A DNA stretch of 64,000 bases, from positions 310,001 to 374,000 of the forward strand of contig JALMGJ010000062.1 in NCBI GenBank assembly GCA_023362775.1, read 5' to 3'. The position numbers were made by a program, and so were the translations under genes. This stretch comes from Charina bottae (Eukaryota > Chordata > Lepidosauria > Squamata > Charinaidae). Below, in pieces: positions 14,201-26,200 of the stretch; the first letter of the stretch is position 1, and every line of letters starts with the position of its first letter. Under the pieces are notes generated by a model. That model worked only from the letters and a program-made list of their open reading frames with translations. It had not been told where the DNA came from and ran no database searches.

Positions 14201-17200
14201 AATTTTACAGAAATTCACATGCCCAAAGGCAAAGTTATAAGCTGTCTTATGCTTGTGCCAGAAAAAGTGTAAACAATACTGGTGCAAGATGGCCCTTTCC
14301 CCCCCCCCCTTTTTTTTTTTTTTTTTTTGCATATGATTCTCTGAAAGCTGGAGTTGACTGTGTGGGAAACGGCATCTTTTAGGAAAAGTTCCACGTGCAT
14401 CTTCCAATTTGCTAGAAAAATGAGTTGGGCCAATTTTTCCCCCCTAGAAATCGGAAGGTGCATTTGTTCCGCGATCCAGTCCAGAGCTGGAAGTATGAAG
14501 CTCAATTCCTCTTGGTTTTTCTACTTTTGGAGCATAAAGTTGGGTATATTAGAGGGAGAAATGTACCTTTTATTGTATCATCCCAATTTGATCAACGAAC
14601 ATCTGCAAGCCACCTGCCATCTATCGTACGTGTGTGTGTGTGTGCACATGTGAATGTACAGATAGGTACCAAGCAGGCAATAAAAGCAATTAAAAAACAA
14701 TTGCACAGACAACCCCTCCCCCATCGTTTTGATTTGGAAACCCAACTGATAACTGTCTCTTTAACAAACCATGAATATGGAAACTTGGCTTATCTTTGTG
14801 TGTTGAAACTGTAACGCCTGGAGTTGTAAGCTGGCACGGGCCGGTGACGTCTGGAGGAGCGGGGCTGGGCCCCACCATTCACTGGGCACTGGGCGCAATC
14901 TGGCAAACCTCACCCCCCCCCCCCCCCCCGTAAGGTTGGTGGCCAGGATCCCATCTTGCAGATCTGAAAGGTCCCCTCCACGGATGCTGATGGATCGGTG
15001 GGATCAGCAATGCTCTGGCGCTCTCCTGTCCAGCAATTTGCACGACCAGTTAATCTTGGGTTGCCGAAATGGGGAAATTGCGCTGCCTGCTTGCATTTTT
15101 GGACTCTTTCTTCGCTTCCTTTCTCTGTCTGCAGCTGCCCCATAGCGTCCAAGAGGGTTCCCGGAAAGACACCGTTCCAGCTCTTCTTGCGCCCGAGGCC
15201 GCCTGCATGCCTCTGTCAGCTCCTCCCAAGCCACCAGCTTCCGAGGGTACTGGACCTTCACCCCACGGTAGGAGATGCCCAGGCACTCTTGTCTTTTCCA
15301 GGAATCTGGGCTATTCCCAAGGGTCCTCTGGGGGAATCGGAGCTACTTAATGGGGATCACTCAGTGGAGCTTCCCCATTCAGAGTAGTCTACCCGCAGAA
15401 ACCAGCTGTGAGCAGGGAGGCGTACTCCCCCAGGGTCAGGAGAAAATGAGGTTAAAAATTAGATTAAAGGCTGGTAAATTAATTCCATACTGCTCATATG
15501 CTTACGTTCTGTGCAATTTCACCTTAAAAATTCTAGTTGGGGTCTGGATTTTCTCAGAAAACCCTGGGCATATCTCTCAATATTTTAGGAATTCCAGGCT
15601 TGTGCTAATGGCTGTGGGAGAAATGGGGAGACTGGGAGGAACCCATATTCTGAGCCTGGCTGGATCAAATAAGTTCTTCTTACATTGTCTCCTTTCCTCC
15701 CCATCTCTCTCCTCGCATCCACACGTTTTCTATAAAACTTCACGCTTAATTCTGCAAGATGCATTAAACACGCTAAACGTTAGCATCTTACCTCTTGGGG
15801 GGGGAAAAAGTATGAAAATTATCAGGGTGACCCCAGAAGCTCGGTAAAGTAAAATAAAGAAAATGGAAGTGGAAGATTCTTAAGGTTTAAAGGGAAAGTT
15901 GAAAGGTTGAACCCTGAAAATGGACATTTGAAGTCCTGAGAATTGAAAGGTTGCAAATGACGTGAATGAACGCTGAACGAAGAGGAAAGGCAGGGGCTGA
16001 AAACAAAGGTCAGGAATTATCCAAGGGTCAAACGAAGGTCTGGAGTTGTAACCGTGGGCTAATTCTGCAGGGGAGTCAGGGGCTGGGGTGGGGGCCGCAC
16101 AGGGTCGTCTTCGCCCTGGGGGTACTAAAATGCCAGTTGGCTCAAATAACATGATGTCCTGTTTCATATATTACGCAGGGACTCGAACAGAGGCAGAATT
16201 TAGTCATTTTTCCTAGCGTGCTATTCCGGGATTACCGGATCTAAAAATGTTTTCTTGGCAATGCACCTTATTACGACTCTCTGTGTGTGCGCAAATGGAT
16301 GGGTGGGAAGCCGACGCTAGAAACAGGAGAAGCAGGTGCAAGGATTTTCCCCCTCCGTTTCATACTATTACAGGTAGTCCTCGCTTAACAGCCATTTGTT
16401 TAGTGACAGTTCGGACTTACGACAGTGCTGAAAAGCTGATTTACGACCGGTCCTCACACTTATGGCCGTCACAGCATCCCCATGGTCATGTGATCACGAT
16501 TTGGGCGCTTGGCAACTGCTTCACATTTATGACCGTCGTAGCATCCCATGGTCACGTGATCGCCATTTTCGACCTTCTCAGCCGGCTTCTGGCAAGCAAA
16601 ATCAATGGGGAACCACATGATTCGCTTAACAACCATGAGGTTTGTTTAACACCCCCAGTGATTCGCTTAATGGCCGCTGCAAAAAAGGTCGTAAAATTGG
16701 GTCGGATTCGCTTAATGACCACTTCACTTAGCAACCGAAATTCCAGTCCCAATTGTGGTCGTTAAGGGAGGACTACCTGTAGAACAGAGGCTGGGCGACA
16801 CGGCTGAGCCACGAGCAGCTCAGGTGCGCTAATGGCAGGGCTTACTCCTGGAGCAGAGTGGGGGTGTGGAACTCACAGCCACAAGATGCAGTGAGGGCTG
16901 TGGGTTCCAATGACCTGGAAAGTGGGGAGGGATTTCCTGAGCCCAAAGCAAGCTCACCACATGGCGGGGGGGGGGGGGGGCTGGTACTGACACACGGCCT
17001 CCCTAGATTACATGCTTGCGTATGATTGTGGTTCGTTAATTCGGTTTCATTTTTAACTCCCTGTTTGGAAGGTTTATGTCTTTTACTGATGCACGCTGCC
17101 CCGAGACATAGATTATGAGTTGGGGGGCCTTACCAATCTCTCCAATAAATAAAGAAGTGAACAAAGAGGGGCCGTGAATGTAGCGCAACGGCCTGTCTGT

Positions 17201-20200
17201 GAAACAGCCGCACGGGGTTGCGTGAGAGGCTTTCCCAAAATTGGGGTCCCCTTCGTCATTCTTTCTCCAGCCTCAAAACGTCCCGGCTTCATTTCTCTCC
17301 CCGAAATGGTCTGCAAGCCGTGGTGGCTTTCTCTCCCCGTGGGGTGGGGTGGGGAGCATAAGAGCAACTGCTTTTTGTCTGCTCTCCAGACATTGGGGGG
17401 GGGGGGGCGCTGTCCCAAAGACAAAAGGACTGCCCTATCCGGTTTACCCCACAGCTGGATTTCTGACCCACTTCCAAAGTCCCGTCACTCAAGTTAAATG
17501 GAGCGAAACTTCGCCCCCCCTTGGGAGGGGAGAGGTCACATCTGCATCCGCCAGGGGGCTAGATAACCCCCCTCCCGGGCGGACAGTGCTGTTTGTAGCC
17601 CTATGCCTTTGCCTGCTGATAATGCATGGGGGGGGTCCTGCCGAGAAACGGGTAATGGGGGGGTGGGCCACACAGAGACACACCTGCCCCCCCCCCGACC
17701 CCCGCAATCAGCCCCAGCTTCTGTTTTGGTCATGACTCGTGGAAACCCGCACAGGCATCTGGAAGAAAGATAAAAAGAGGATCCGGGGCTCCAATCCTCT
17801 AACGAATCAGATTCGGGGTTTTGCACGACTGGAAATATGCCTGCTTTCAAATGAATGCGGCGCCGTCCCCACCTGAATTGTAACAGCCCTCGGATGCCAC
17901 AGAATGAAAAATAGGCATTCCCCTTCGTGAAGAGGCCAACGTGGAATATGATTTCTTCCCAACGCAATTCTTCCCCTGCTCACTTTAGTTTCACAAGAGG
18001 ATTGTCCGCTTAATAATGTTAAACCACAATTCTTTTTCCGGCTTGGATAATCGTCCCTCCCTCGTTACACCAGATGAGTGAATGCCAGGTTTCTTAGAAC
18101 AAACCAATGTTTTTGTCCCCGTGGAATTTCTCCTTGTTTTTTTTAATCTGTCCAGATCTCCAAACGGGACATCTTCTAAACTCCACCCTCCCCTCCAACT
18201 CCCATCATGTCCAGCTGGCACAGATCCTGGGCATGCTGGCTGGGAATTGCTGGTGTTGTAGTCCAGAGAAGCGCAAAAGGTCACCTTGAAAAGAAATGTC
18301 GCCTTTACCAGGTGCCTATGCCCAACTCCTGTGCCAGTTTCCTTGGGGAGAAATGAGGCCGGTGTGTCTCCAAAAGGAATTAAACGCAGAGAATTTTGCT
18401 TCTTTTGCCATTTCAGTTGTAAATGCATCCAAGCCAACATCCCTCTCCAAATAGGTTTTATTGTATTTATTAAGTACAAGTCTGATTCTGGGGAACTTCA
18501 CGGACACATCCCGGCAGACACTGCCTTCTTCCGGGATGATGTTTTTGACTTTTCAGTTGTGCCAGCAGCCTGGGGATCTCCCCTTGGTCTCCTGTCCAAG
18601 GACCATAGCTTCTAATTCTCCCTCAGCCGGAAAGAGCCCCAGCCGTTCAGTGGGGAAGGTGCTGGGCAAAAATAGCCAAGGAGACTAGTTTACTTTTATT
18701 TGTACTGAAGTAACTACTTTTTATTGTTTGTCTGTAAGGAAAGCTGAGATAGAAATCTAACAAACAAACAATAAAAAGTAGTTCCTTGAGCACAAATAAA
18801 AGTAAATTAGTTCCCCCCTCCTTTCTGTTGTTGCCAAGCAAAAAGATATAAACCACACACACAGGGAGAAATAAAAAATAAAATAAACCCATGTCCAAAC
18901 TGGAAAAAAGGAATAGAATATATATATATGGCAACGTTTTGTCCTGGCCTACTGGGCATGTGTGTGTGTGTGTGTTTGTGTGTGTGTGTTTGGGCAGCCC
19001 CCCCTGTGTTATTCCGAAGCAGAGGGTGACCTTTGACTCCCAAAAGGAGAAACAATGGACGCTGGGTCTATAACAAAGGGGAATTCCAGCCCCCCGTTGC
19101 TGTGCTAGCTGGGAATGCTGGGACTCGTAGTCCTGACGCGGGATGGGCTACGATTTTGAAGACCGCTTTGGAAAGTTGAGGGCTCTTGAAATGGGGGCCT
19201 CCGTCTGGGGCTCAAAGCCGCTGCCCTCTCCCTTTCATTCCACCCGGTTAAAACGACTTGGGGCCGGGGTTGCAGACTCCGCAGAATTTTTCTTTGCTTT
19301 CGATGCCGCGCAAAAACAAAAGGTTTTGTTTGGGGGGGGGGGGGTGTACGAAAAGCCGAGCATCTGTCTTGTGGCGCGAGTGCAGAACGTGATTGGCAGG
19401 CCTAATAAGATTAGCCAAGCCGCCGGGAGAAAGGAAGAATAGCGGCCATTCCCCCCCCCCGCCAACCTTAAAAAAAATTAAAACAATCAAACCCCGGCGT
19501 TAAGGCTTGGTTTGAGCACCCAACCGGCCCCGCGCTTCCAGAAACCCCGGCCCGCGCGGCAGCTTGCCCAGACCGCAGGAAAGGCGCCCGGGGAGAGATT
19601 GCGATGGGGGCCCTCCCTTGCGGGCAGCCCAGCGGAGTCTCCTAGGGTGAGCCGTAGGATTTCCAGGCGAGCCGATCGGTGAGGGTTTTTTTCTTTTTAA
19701 GCAGAAAATAAACCCCTCTCAATCTCCGCCACGCGAGGCGGTAACAGGGTACCAACGGGAGTCTGTGTCCCGGGTTTCCACGCGCAAAGGGGGACGGGGA
19801 AAGGGTCGAGGGTTGGCGGAGGGTTGCGGGGAGCGCGGGGCTCGTAGGGGTGTGAAGCGTTCAGTGAAGGCGGGCGGTGCGGCGGAGCCTCCCTGGCAAG
19901 AGGTAGTCTAGCTGAGCGCCGGGCTGGGGGGAGGGGACGCGCCGCCAACCGCGCCGGCGTCGCCCGGGCGCTTTTCAGAGCGCCCTCGCGGGCTGCCCGC
20001 CGTCCGGGGCTGCTGCGGGGCTCCTGGCTGCCGTCCCTGCGAAGTCCGGGGAGCCGCCGGGATGCTCTTCCCGGCCGCTGGGCTCCCGCGCGCGGAGAGG
20101 GGCTGTCCCGGCCGGCCGCTCTGGCGCGGGGCTGCAGGCGGCGCTGCGCTGCGCTCCGGCCGGGCTTGGCGAGGCGAGGCGAGGCGGCCCCGGGCGCGGC

Positions 20201-23200
20201 CAATGAGCGCCGGCGGGGCGGAGGAGGAGGAGGCGGCCGCCGGCCCGGCGCCTCCCCGTCCTCCTCCCCCTCCTCCTCCTCCTCCCTCGGCGCGGCGGGC
20301 GGCATTGTTCGCGCCCTCCGCCCGAGCCAGCGCGCCCCGGTCCCGCGGGAGCCCCGCAGCGCAGCGCAGCGCGGCCGGCCGGCCAGCCTTGGAGACGCGC
20401 CCAGGACGCCCGGAGCGGCGCGTCCCTCCCGGCTCTCCGCCGCCGCTTGCTTCGGCCGCCCCCGATGCTGCGTGGCGGGCGGGCGGCGGCTGCTGCCTGG
20501 GCCTGCTACGGAGCCCGGCCCTAGCGCGCCCGGCGCGTATGGGGCTCTGCCGGGGCTGCCTCGGGGGCCGGGCGGCGGCGCGGCGGCGCGGGTGACCCAG
20601 GTGAGCGGCGCCGGGCCAGGGGCGGGCGCGCCTTCGGGGCTGCGGCGGGGGCGACCGGCCCGCGCGGGCTTTGTTCTCCGGGAGGGACGCGCCGGCCGCC
20701 CGGCGGGCTCTTCCGTGGAGCCCCCAGGTTCAGGGGTAGCCTACCGGTGCCCAGGTGGGGGACCGAAGCAGGGGCTGTCTCGCCCCGCCCGGAAGGGCCC
20801 GCCGGGCTCCCCCCGCGCTCCAACCGCGGCAGCTGCGCCTTCCCTCCCGGGGCGAGGCTGGGCCGGTCGGGCTCCCCGCGGGGCGAGCGAGGCGGAAGCG
20901 TCCCCGAAGCGCTCAGCGCCTTTCCCTGATGGCGTGAACCCGGAGGGCTCGGATCGGGCCGTGGACCGGGCGAGCGGACCGCGCTGCCCTCCTTTCTTGC
21001 CAGCCGCGGGCCGGAGGAGCGAGGGGGGCTCTCGGCTGCGCGCTGGTGATCCTCTTGCTTCACTTGGGATTGTGAAACAGGAAGCCGCCCTCCAAGAGGA
21101 AAGCGGGATCCTCCGCAGGGCCCAGATCATTTTCCCCAACTGGGGACCCCTTTGGGACTACAGCTCCCATGCTTGCCAGCCATCATCTGAGAATTCTGGG
21201 TCTGGAGTCCTAACCCATCTGGAGGGCGCCCAGTTGATTACAACCCCCATAGCTGCTAACATTTGCGTGGTCTCGTGGGGTGAAAGCAGGTGTGAGTGTG
21301 TGAATGTGACTTAAGATGGCTTCTCTGCTCGCTGACCCCCTTTGAAATTGGAAGCGGGCTGCCCCCAGCACCCTTCCAATGTTTTGGACTGCAACTCCCA
21401 GCATGCCTTTCTGCGGGCATTGTGTCCTCGGTTGGGGGCTTGCGGCCGGCAGGATGGGGTTTCTGTAAATCTTTCTGCCTATGACGCTGGGACCCGTTCC
21501 CACTGCGCCCGAACCCTAATCGGGGTTATCAAAACACGGTTGTGTTGACTGTAGCTTGAAACCGTCATAGACAGACTGTTGTGTTGACTAGCTGTGACGT
21601 TCAAAGCAATCGAACAGATGGTTTTGGTTTCTCTGATGGTTGTGTTGACCCAGCCCGCGACTTAAGGGTCGCTTGCAACAAACAATTCTGTCATATCCCC
21701 CCAACCATCAACAGCATTCCTCGGATCCTGGCCCTGCCCGTTTCTTAACTTGCCCCCCCTCAACGGGCTGGCGCACAGGTTGGGCTAAAATGGGATTGTG
21801 TCTTCGTGGGTCAGCCAAGTTAAGAAACGGGCAGGGCCAGGATCCGAGGAATGCTGTTGATGGTTGAGGGTATAATAACAGAATTCTGCTATTTTCTCTC
21901 TACTCCCTTGTATACCAAACCGAATCCAGGCGGGGTTATTTTGAATATCTTTCTCAAACCTTTTCAGGACCCGGTGATATTTTCCGAACCTCCCCCCTTC
22001 AGTGGTCTGCAGTGGCTCTGTTGCTCTCCTTTCTCGCCCTTCGGCTTTAGAGCCCACCCAACCCCAACCCTTGCTCGAATTCCAAACTTCTTCCGTAAGG
22101 GATCCGTTCCAGGCCTGGGCGGAGCCATCTTTCCTTTCTCCACGCGCTGCAGGGGAAGAGGTTTCAGGAAGAGGAATGGGGGGGTGCCAGTGGCAGAATC
22201 GAGTGTCTTGTCCCCGCATCATGCAGCCCTCCACACGTTCTCTCTAAAGGAAAAAATAAATAAAGTTGCCCTGACCCATTTTAGGATTTTAGTGTCCCCT
22301 ACTTAGAAGCCAACTCGGCTTAGCCCTGCCAGGAGGTTGGACCGAGAGGGAGGCGCGACTGGCTCAAAATCATCCTTTGGGCCTGGGTTGCTGATTTTTA
22401 CTTGGCCTTTGTGGGTGCATGTTGGGACCCTGCTGACTGCTCAAAAGAGTGCAATCGATTAGATACTCCAGGCCCTTTCAGGGCATGATGTGTGAGGACT
22501 TCCCTTAACAGGAAGTTGTGTTACACAAAGGCTGTTTTTAAGACGCTGCATATACTCCTTTCTCTTCCGCGGCTTGGCTGCTCCTGAAATCAATTTGCAT
22601 TTTGCCTTGTGGCCACCAGCAGTAGAAAATTCAGCTCGACCGATAACGTTTCGCTGGTTTTGTAGACAGAGTTGGTGGGCTGTATCTGTTCACGTTGTGG
22701 TGTGCAGGGCACGACTCTGTGCGTTCTCTCCTAGATGTGCTAAGAGATGGCGATGGGAGAATTGGTTATATGTCACCTGTATCAAGGGAGGGAAGTTGGC
22801 TTTCAAGGGTATGAATTCCTCTTCTCTTAGAGGAGACCCCCGCTTTGTTTTGTCCCCCCCCCCTTTGTTTTGTGGTCGCTGTTTCTGATAGGCCTTCAAA
22901 GGCAATGGGGAAACAGTGACTCCTGCAGAGATGCAGTGGATGCCCTCCCCCGTCCTTTTGGGAGCGGCTGGCCTGCCCGTTCTTTCCTGCCCAGGGAGCT
23001 CCCGGGCACAATGGGGCTATGGATTTCTGTGGCTTTCAAAGCCTGTCCCAGCTCCTGTAGAGAGAAATGCCCGCCGGTCGTTCGAATTTGCATTGTGGTG
23101 TGCCAAAACCAGATTAATCCCAGACTCACAGCTGGGTGGGCGGCGCCTTGTCCCTTTGTGCTGTGACTGGGTTGCGCCGGCTGCCGCCCTCCCTGCCAGG

Positions 23201-26200
23201 GCTTCTGTGCCTCTGCTTCCTTGCCCGCGCATGCGCGGTGATGCTGAGCATCCTCCATTCGTCTGGAGAGCAGAAACAGCTCTCCGAATTACAGCTGCTT
23301 CCGGGGGGGGGGGGAATTTTCCAGCTGTCGGGGCAGCCCCCCACTTGCTCTCGCGCCCCAGACTGCGGGGAGGAGTGCTGGGGCTAATGCACTGGCCACC
23401 GGCTCCGAGAAACGCTGGCCCTGTGCTGGTGCCCGGCGCAGAGACTTCTGGTCCTCACCGGGCAGGATCAGAAGCTACCTCCATTGGCACGTCTCCTGGA
23501 ACAACTGCTGCCCCCCATTTCATGCTTTGCTGGCGTGTGAGGCACTCAGCTGCTGCTGCATTGTTTTTCCCTGGAGGGGGGACCTTTCTGACTCGCCCCC
23601 TGCCCCATTTCCTGGGTTCTGCTAAACGGGGTCTTAAAATGGGAGAAGGGCCGTGGCCTGGAACACGCAAGGATAACCCCTCCCTCCTTCTAAACATGGT
23701 GGCTTGATTGGCGGGTAATTAAAGGGACAAATTAGAAGTTGTTTTTTTCTTCTTTTTCTAAGGTGGAGGCTTGCTAGCACTGCAAAGAAAAGTTGGGGGT
23801 CCTGCGGGGTTAAGAGTTTTGAAGGTAGCAAAGATCTGTTGATACCTTTTACCCGGGATAATTAACTCAGGTACCTTTTATCCTGGATAATCCATGAACA
23901 GGAACAGGCGGTGTATCAGATAGCAACGGAATGACTTTGGATGCAAGCTTAGGAAACGGTTAGCTAGTGGGGGGCTCGCGCAACCTGTTTAATTTACTAG
24001 ACATAGCTACCTTTGTGTAACGTGCGGACCACGCTTAACCCAGCCACTGATCCAAACCGGTGACCCCGGTTTTGCTGACACAGCCAGACTTAAGCTAACT
24101 TTTGGAACTAAGTGGAATGCGTGAACTCCGTCGTTGCGGTTTGGACTCATGGCTTAACATGTGGCAGCCCAGCTATTTGTGGTTTGTTGAACAAAACATG
24201 GTTCAACCAGTTTAACATGATCCGCAAAGTGTAAATCAGAATGTTTTTGGTCCTTTCTGGACTCCTCTGAATTAGAGACCAACGTTGTTCCTTTTTTGTG
24301 GGGTAACAAACCGATCGACCTTCTCTAAAAACCTTAGATAAGATTTATGTCAGTTTTGCATACATCTGGATTCTTGGAATAGGGCCTCTGTGAAAGCTTT
24401 TAGAAGCAGCATTAACGTGCTATTAAGGAGTAGGTTTCAAATGCCCTGGATTTCAAAGGGGCTTACAGGATTCCCCGCCCCACAACTATTTTATTTACTT
24501 GGAGATATTCTATGGCACAGCTTTCCAAACTGTGTCGCGACACAAAAGAGTGTCGCCTGCAGGGCCCAGGTGTGTCGCGTCAAAACCCGGAAGCGCTGAC
24601 GGCGCACCGTCGCTGCGCGCAGCTGCGTGCATGGTGGTGGTGGGCCATCAGCGCTTCTGGGTTTTCACATGGCGCACAAAGACACCGCTGCGGCACGCGA
24701 AAATCTGAAAGCGCCGCAGTTGCGGCGGCACGAGCGGCTGTGGCAGCGGTCCCGTGTTTTTGCGCGCTGCCGCAGTAGTGGCGCTTCCTGGTTTCCTCGC
24801 GCGCCGCCGATGGTGTGCTGCCGCAGGAAAAGTTTGGAAAGCCGTGCTGTAGGAGATGGGTGATCAAGGGTTGTGATTATCCATCCTGTTTCACCCTTGG
24901 AAATGGGTGCTGGATTCAACCATGGCTTGGTTTTGGCTGATCGATCAGCCATGGCTTATGGTTTAGCCCAGTATTTTTCAAACTTGGCAACTTTAAGATG
25001 TGTGGACTTCAACTCCACACACCTTAAAGTTGCCAAGTTTGGAAAACACTGGTTTAGCCCATTGTGGACAGTTTTGGCTTATTCAACACATAATGATGAA
25101 ACCAACTGTAGTTGGTCACCAGGTATGAATTGATGCCACCTGGGAGGTTTACTTTGGGGGTACAAAATAGATAATACTAATTGGGTACCCCACTTGGTTT
25201 CTGTCTGAGTTGTAGATTTGGGCATGCCTCCAGATTGTCAAGAGGCAAGCACGGTGGTGACTCGGGGAGTGTTGCAGTGGGCAAGAGCAGAGACTCATGA
25301 AGTGGTGCAGCAGGCCCCCTCCTGCAGATGAGCGTTTGGGGACCCTGCTGTCCCGTGAACCTGACATCCTCCACCGTTCCGTTCTTCCTTTGGAAATTCA
25401 AGCACGCTAAGTCCTGGATGAGAGCCAACCGGTTGAGCTGCTTTGCTTCAGGAGCGTTGGACGGGCATTGGACGTTGTGGGCCTGTCGAGGCAGCTGGAC
25501 TTCCTTTGTTGGCTCGCCTTCCTGTGCCTCCCAGCTGCTGCTGTAAATGTTTCATGCCTTCCCTGCTGCAGCCGGGGAGGCTGGGGCATTGCAAAGGAGG
25601 GCGGGAGAGAGAGCGTCACGCAACCCCTCATGCGTGTCGCCAGGCGACTTGGCATGCAAAGGGCTTTGCGCGTCACATAAAGACTTTTCTTTTTTTTGAG
25701 CGGCATCTCTGTTTTGACCTCCGGTGGGATAGAAACGTGCCTGAGCGATTCACGCTGCCATCTGCAAATAAAAGCAAACGTTGGCTTCCTTTCCTAATTT
25801 GCACGTTGTGCTCTCGTGTAACGGGGTGAGGCTCTGTTCCTTACGCTTCGTTTTCTGCCAAACTTTGGCATACAGATCAGGGCGGATACAGTTGTGATTC
25901 CTTCTTTGAAAAATCTTCTTTTTTTTTTTTTTTGAGGACTTGGCCCAAATCTGTCTCGTTGCACCTCCCATTTTACAAAAGGCATTTTCTGCACGTATAA
26001 ACATCCCTCTTTGGGCATCATGAGGTCCAGAAACCTGGAAGGTTTTGTTATATTATTATATTTTGCAAAGCCAAAGAGTTCTTCATCCTTTGTGAGTCGA
26101 TCTAGATCTAGGGTTCGACTCATAGGCATCACTTTGGGGAGAGAAAGAGATATGAATATATGGTGGCGATGTGTTTTGGAATATAACAAAAGCCGTTTTC

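Noticed and set aside
20166..21314. 382-residue + strand frame across the CpG island (with overlapping - strand frames of similar size)
   Set aside because: High GC removes stop codons on both strands. The composition is only Gly/Ala/Arg/Pro, and several frames are open at once.
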